From Prevotella sp. (GTDB taxonomy: Bacteria > Bacteroidota > Bacteroidia > Bacteroidales > Bacteroidaceae): DNA of 8,573 bases. Positions 5,783 to 8,573 of this stretch are shown here, piece by piece. Location: contig JAFRQC010000124.1 of the NCBI GenBank assembly GCA_017428805.1, forward strand, positions 1-8,573, read 5' to 3'. A program made the position numbers and the translations under genes. The notes below the pieces were generated by a model, which saw only the letters and a program-made list of their open reading frames with translations, was not told the DNA's origin and did not search any database. Numbering within the stretch: the stretch's first letter is position 1; each line of letters starts with the position of its first letter.

Positions 5783-8573
5783 GTATCATCTGTTTTTTAG
5801 GTGGCAGGTTCAAAACCTTACCCTGTTTATTTACAAGTTGTGCAAACTCCAGCGACTTACCGATACCACTACGTTCCCAATCGCGCACAAAGGCCTCGAT
5901 AGCCTGCTGATGGTTACAATTCAGCTCTCGCCGATAGAGTTTCAACGCCTCTTTCTCAGCCTTCTCCGTCGTATAGCTCATATAGCATTCTCGCGGTTCC
6001 TCGATGCCAAAGACATCACCCTCAGTGCCTCGTTTGATGAAGACCTCCTTGAACGGCGAACGGCCTACCTTGTTGTCAAGGCGGTTAATCGTAAAGATCT
6101 TCTTGCAGTCGATATCCGTCAGGGCCAGTGTGGCCTTGATGTCATCGAACTTATCCTTGAACTTGCTCTGGTCGAGCAGCATGAACACGTCGGAGTTGTT
6201 GATGATGGCCTCCTTGACGATAGGAGAAGAGGTGATATCCTGAATCTCCTGTGTCACCACACCGACCATTGCCCAATGCTTTCGGGCCGTCTTATACAGG
6301 TACTTGATGTACTCTGCCATGACTGGGGTAGCGATGGCCTTCCATGCTTCCTCAATGACCAGGCACTTGCGCACCTTGTTCTTGATACGCATCTTCTGGG
6401 TGAACACGTCCATGATGATGAGCACGATGATGGGGAACAGCACAGGGTCGTCCTTCACCTTGTCTATCTCAAAGACGATAAACTGCTCATCGAACAGCGA
6501 ACCGTCCATGTCATTGTTCAGAGTATATTCCAATGCACCGCCACGATAGAACGGCTTCAGGATAGCTGCAAAGTCATTGATCGGGAACTGGATGCTGTCC
6601 TCATGGATAATCTGAGGAATACGCTGACGGGCAAACTCGTAATAGCTGTTGAACGACAGTTCCCGGACCCGTAAGCTCTTGCGCTGCTGCTCACGCTTGG
6701 CAATCTCGCGCTCGATCTTTTCCAAGAACTTGCTCTCGACAATCTCAGGAGTCAGTCGCTGCAACTGGTTCCGGGCAGCATTCTTCTCTCCCTCCGTACT
6801 GGCTGCGTCATCAACCACGGCCTGCAACTTCTCAGAGAGACGGCTGTTACGCTCATACTTCGCACGCTCTTCATCCGTTACGTCGTAGGAGCCAGTGCCG
6901 TTGCGCGTCTGCAGCTCTTCCTCGTATTTCTCATACTCGCCATTGCTCTTGGCTGCAATCACCAGCGTCTGATGGAGTTCTTTCTTCTCTTCCTCGGAGA
7001 AGCCCTCGAAGGGAGTAAAAAACTCACGATAATACTCGATGATGGTTCGCTCAATGATATACTGCTCAATCTTCGTGGGCTGTTGACTGCCCTTGAAGAT
7101 GAGAAATATCAGCGACATCAGGAAGTTCTTCTTCTCACCGAAGTTCTGGAGGTACTCCGTCTCAGTCACCTTGAAGGGATTCATGGAGATGGGCTTTTCC
7201 TTGCTATAAGAGATATATGTTCCACCGAAATAGCTGCACAGTCCCTCATAACTGTCACCTGTATCGACAATCACCACATCGGTATTCTGCTCGTAATACT
7301 GGCGCACGACGGTGTTCATGAAAAACGACTTACCACTACCAGACGGGCCAAGAACAAAGAAGTTCGAGTTGTTGGTGTACTTGATCTTTCCTTCCTTACC
7401 TGTGGTGTCGATAGGCATCGGCACACCCTGACGGTCAGTATAGTAACACTTCACGGGCGTATCGTCACCATGCGTCTGACGCTCCTTGTACATCAGGCAC
7501 AAGGCAGCATCCGAAAGTGTCAGGAAACGGTCGTAGTCCTGACTGAGACGATATACATTGCCAGGGAACGAGGCCACAAAGAGTTCAAGCTGGTTGTAGG
7601 CACGTTTCGAGATATGGATGCCCTGACGGCTGAAGATATTCTCCAGATGGTTGGTCACCTTCTGCATATCTTTCTGGGCATCCATCGCCACAATGAGGTT
7701 ATAGTGGGCATAGACGAGCTGTTTTCCCTCTCGTGCTATCACCTCCTGCACCTGCTTGATGTCCTCGACGGCCATCTGGTTTGATGGATTGGGAATGCTC
7801 GCATGACGGTTCTTCTTCTTGTCGAGCAATGCCAGCTCACGCTTCTGATTGGGCAGGAAGATGACCTGGTTATAGACAACCGTGTCCACATCGGGGATAT
7901 GGTCTATCTCGCTCATCAGGTCAACGGGCATCACGGCATTGTTCACTGTCATATCGACGTAAGGACGCAGCACACCGGGCAGTCCGACGGAATCGACATC
8001 CAGCAGACTATAGACTTTGCACTGGCGAGTGCCCATGTGAATGGCTTCGCTGTCCACCTTGAAGTTGGTCATCGAGAAATGGGCATCGCGGAAGTTCAGG
8101 GCAAAGAAGCGGTCGGCATACTCACGGGCCTGTTGCACGTTCAGGAACTCGGCACTCTTGATGCCGCCATCGTGCAGCTGGTCGGCCACCTTGCGGATCT
8201 TGACCAGGAAGTCGCGCCACTTGCTATTGTCATAGCTCAGCAACGCACTTTTCTTGCTTTCCTGCGTGATGACCAGATACGTGCATCCCTCAATATAGGG
8301 ACGGCCATTGAAGAAGCGGAAATAGGCATTGGAGAGGAACTTGCCGCTGTCGCTGACTTGCAGGGCGCGACCGTCGAAGCTCTTCCTCACAAACACGTCC
8401 TGCTTATGTAGCGCATAGCCCTCGCCAAGTGTCTGGACTACCGCCGTCATCAGGTTCGTGAAGTCATAGTAACAGTCCGTGTCGGCACTGTACTTTTGCA
8501 CAGGGTTCTCCATCTTCAGGATGGCCGAATACTCGCCCGTCTTGGTGTACAGAACCCCTACCCCATCCACATC
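5775..8573 (-). CDS. traG: TraG-type VirB4-like conjugation ATPase, 5' end outside window
   Basis: At least 932 residues are present and the frame is open at the right edge. TraG of Bacteroides conjugative transposons is the VirB4-like ATPase that powers assembly of the mating channel and works at the inner membrane. Numbering from the codon at 8570-8568, the N-terminal domain includes YALHKQDVFVRKSF (52-65). Walker A is GPSGSGKS at 408-415, followed by VVIVDTGDSYEGLC at 432-445. Walker B is KCLVIEEAWK at 735-744 with the two glutamates at 740-741, then a VVTQEIQDI motif at 771-779. Between the two Walker motifs, roughly 520-640, lies a long charged, probably coiled-coil stretch. The GTG at 8570-8568 is probably an internal valine: relatives as I recall them start some tens of residues earlier, and the codon before it is also in frame. 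The stop at 5777-5775 lies inside the start of the next gene (ATGCGTAA), implying coupled translation. Confidence 0.93.
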   Translation of the reverse strand, partial: DVDGVGVLYTKTGEYSAILKMENPVQKYSADTDCYYDFTNLMTAVVQTLGEGYALHKQDVFVRKSFDGRALQVSDSGKFLSNAYFRFFNGRPYIEGCTYLVITQESKKSALLSYDNSKWRDFLVKIRKVADQLHDGGIKSAEFLNVQQAREYADRFFALNFRDAHFSMTNFKVDSEAIHMGTRQCKVYSLLDVDSVGLPGVLRPYVDMTVNNAVMPVDLMSEIDHIPDVDTVVYNQVIFLPNQKRELALLDKKKNRHASIPNPSNQMAVEDIKQVQEVIAREGKQLVYAHYNLIVAMDAQKDMQKVTNHLENIFSRQGIHISKRAYNQLELFVASFPGNVYRLSQDYDRFLTLSDAALCLMYKERQTHGDDTPVKCYYTDRQGVPMPIDTTGKEGKIKYTNNSNFFVLGPSGSGKSFFMNTVVRQYYEQNTDVVIVDTGDSYEGLCSYFGGTYISYSKEKPISMNPFKVTETEYLQNFGEKKNFLMSLIFLIFKGSQQPTKIEQYIIERTIIEYYREFFTPFEGFSEEEKKELHQTLVIAAKSNGEYEKYEEELQTRNGTGSYDVTDEERAKYERNSRLSEKLQAVVDDAASTEGEKNAARNQLQRLTPEIVESKFLEKIEREIAKREQQRKSLRVRELSFNSYYEFARQRIPQIIHEDSIQFPINDFAAILKPFYRGGALEYTLNNDMDGSLFDEQFIVFEIDKVKDDPVLFPIIVLIIMDVFTQKMRIKNKVRKCLVIEEAWKAIATPVMAEYIKYLYKTARKHWAMVGVVTQEIQDITSSPIVKEAIINNSDVFMLLDQSKFKDKFDDIKATLALTDIDCKKIFTINRLDNKVGRSPFKEVFIKRGTEGDVFGIEEPRECYMSYTTEKAEKEALKLYRRELNCNHQQAIEAFVRDWERSGIGKSLEFAQLVNKQGKVLNLPPKKQMIHA

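Noticed and set aside
5685..6674. Long plus-strand open frame (329 codons) antisense to traG
   Set aside because: It lies opposite an unmistakable ATPase coding frame with intact Walker B. Its translation has no recognisable motif, and it arises from codon bias of the real gene.
6972..8411. Two further plus-strand open frames antisense to traG (270 and 202 codons)
   Set aside because: Their translations are histidine-, leucine- and valine-rich with no domain pattern, as expected for the reverse of a gene using many CAG, GAC and ATC codons.
8568..8570. GTG as the start codon of traG
   Set aside because: The frame continues to the window edge, the following sequence already fits the inside of the TraG N-terminal domain, and there is no room to see a leader. 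It is more likely an internal valine.

Overview
The window looks like part of the conjugation (tra) region of a Bacteroidales integrative conjugative element or conjugative plasmid. A Prevotella-like host is my best guess. The reasons are a TraG/VirB4-type ATPase of the Bacteroidetes conjugative-transposon kind, a TraJ-like N-terminus, three secreted proteins of which two have the A|Q signal-peptidase site common in this phylum, A-rich start regions without a strong Shine-Dalgarno sequence, and a TAnnTTTG-type -7 promoter box. The genus is inferred, not shown.

Layout, right to left, because the tra genes run on the minus strand. (1) 8573-5775: traG, the conjugation ATPase; its 5' end lies outside the window. 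(2) 5782-3224: an 852-residue exported protein I do not recognise, overlapping traG by 8 bases. (3) 3237-2509: a 242-residue exported helical protein, overlapping the previous gene by 14 bases. (4) 2487-1756: a 243-residue exported protein resembling the DUF5045 family of Bacteroides mobile elements. (5) On the opposite strand, 502-1752: an AAA-type ATPase with a DUF4143 C-terminal half, ending 3 bases from the end of gene 4. (6) 501-258: an AT-rich divergent intergenic region. (7) 257-1: the start of a TraJ-like inner-membrane conjugation protein that runs off the left edge.

How the genes work together: traG would power assembly of a type IV secretion-like channel, TraJ would form an inner-membrane part, and the three exported proteins, translated together with traG, probably form periplasmic or outer-envelope parts of the mating apparatus. 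All three end in a short helix carrying an F/H-x-[RH]-W-[KR] motif, which suggests a common docking element or common ancestry. The DUF4143 ATPase is not a known transfer gene. It appears to be a passenger placed antisense inside the transfer gene run, so read-through of the tra operon toward traJ would oppose its transcription.

No RNA gene, insertion sequence, CRISPR array, attachment site or origin of transfer is visible. I see no clearly new system. The items most worth following are the antisense ATPase inside the tra operon, the 852-residue tyrosine-rich exported protein, and the shared C-terminal motif.
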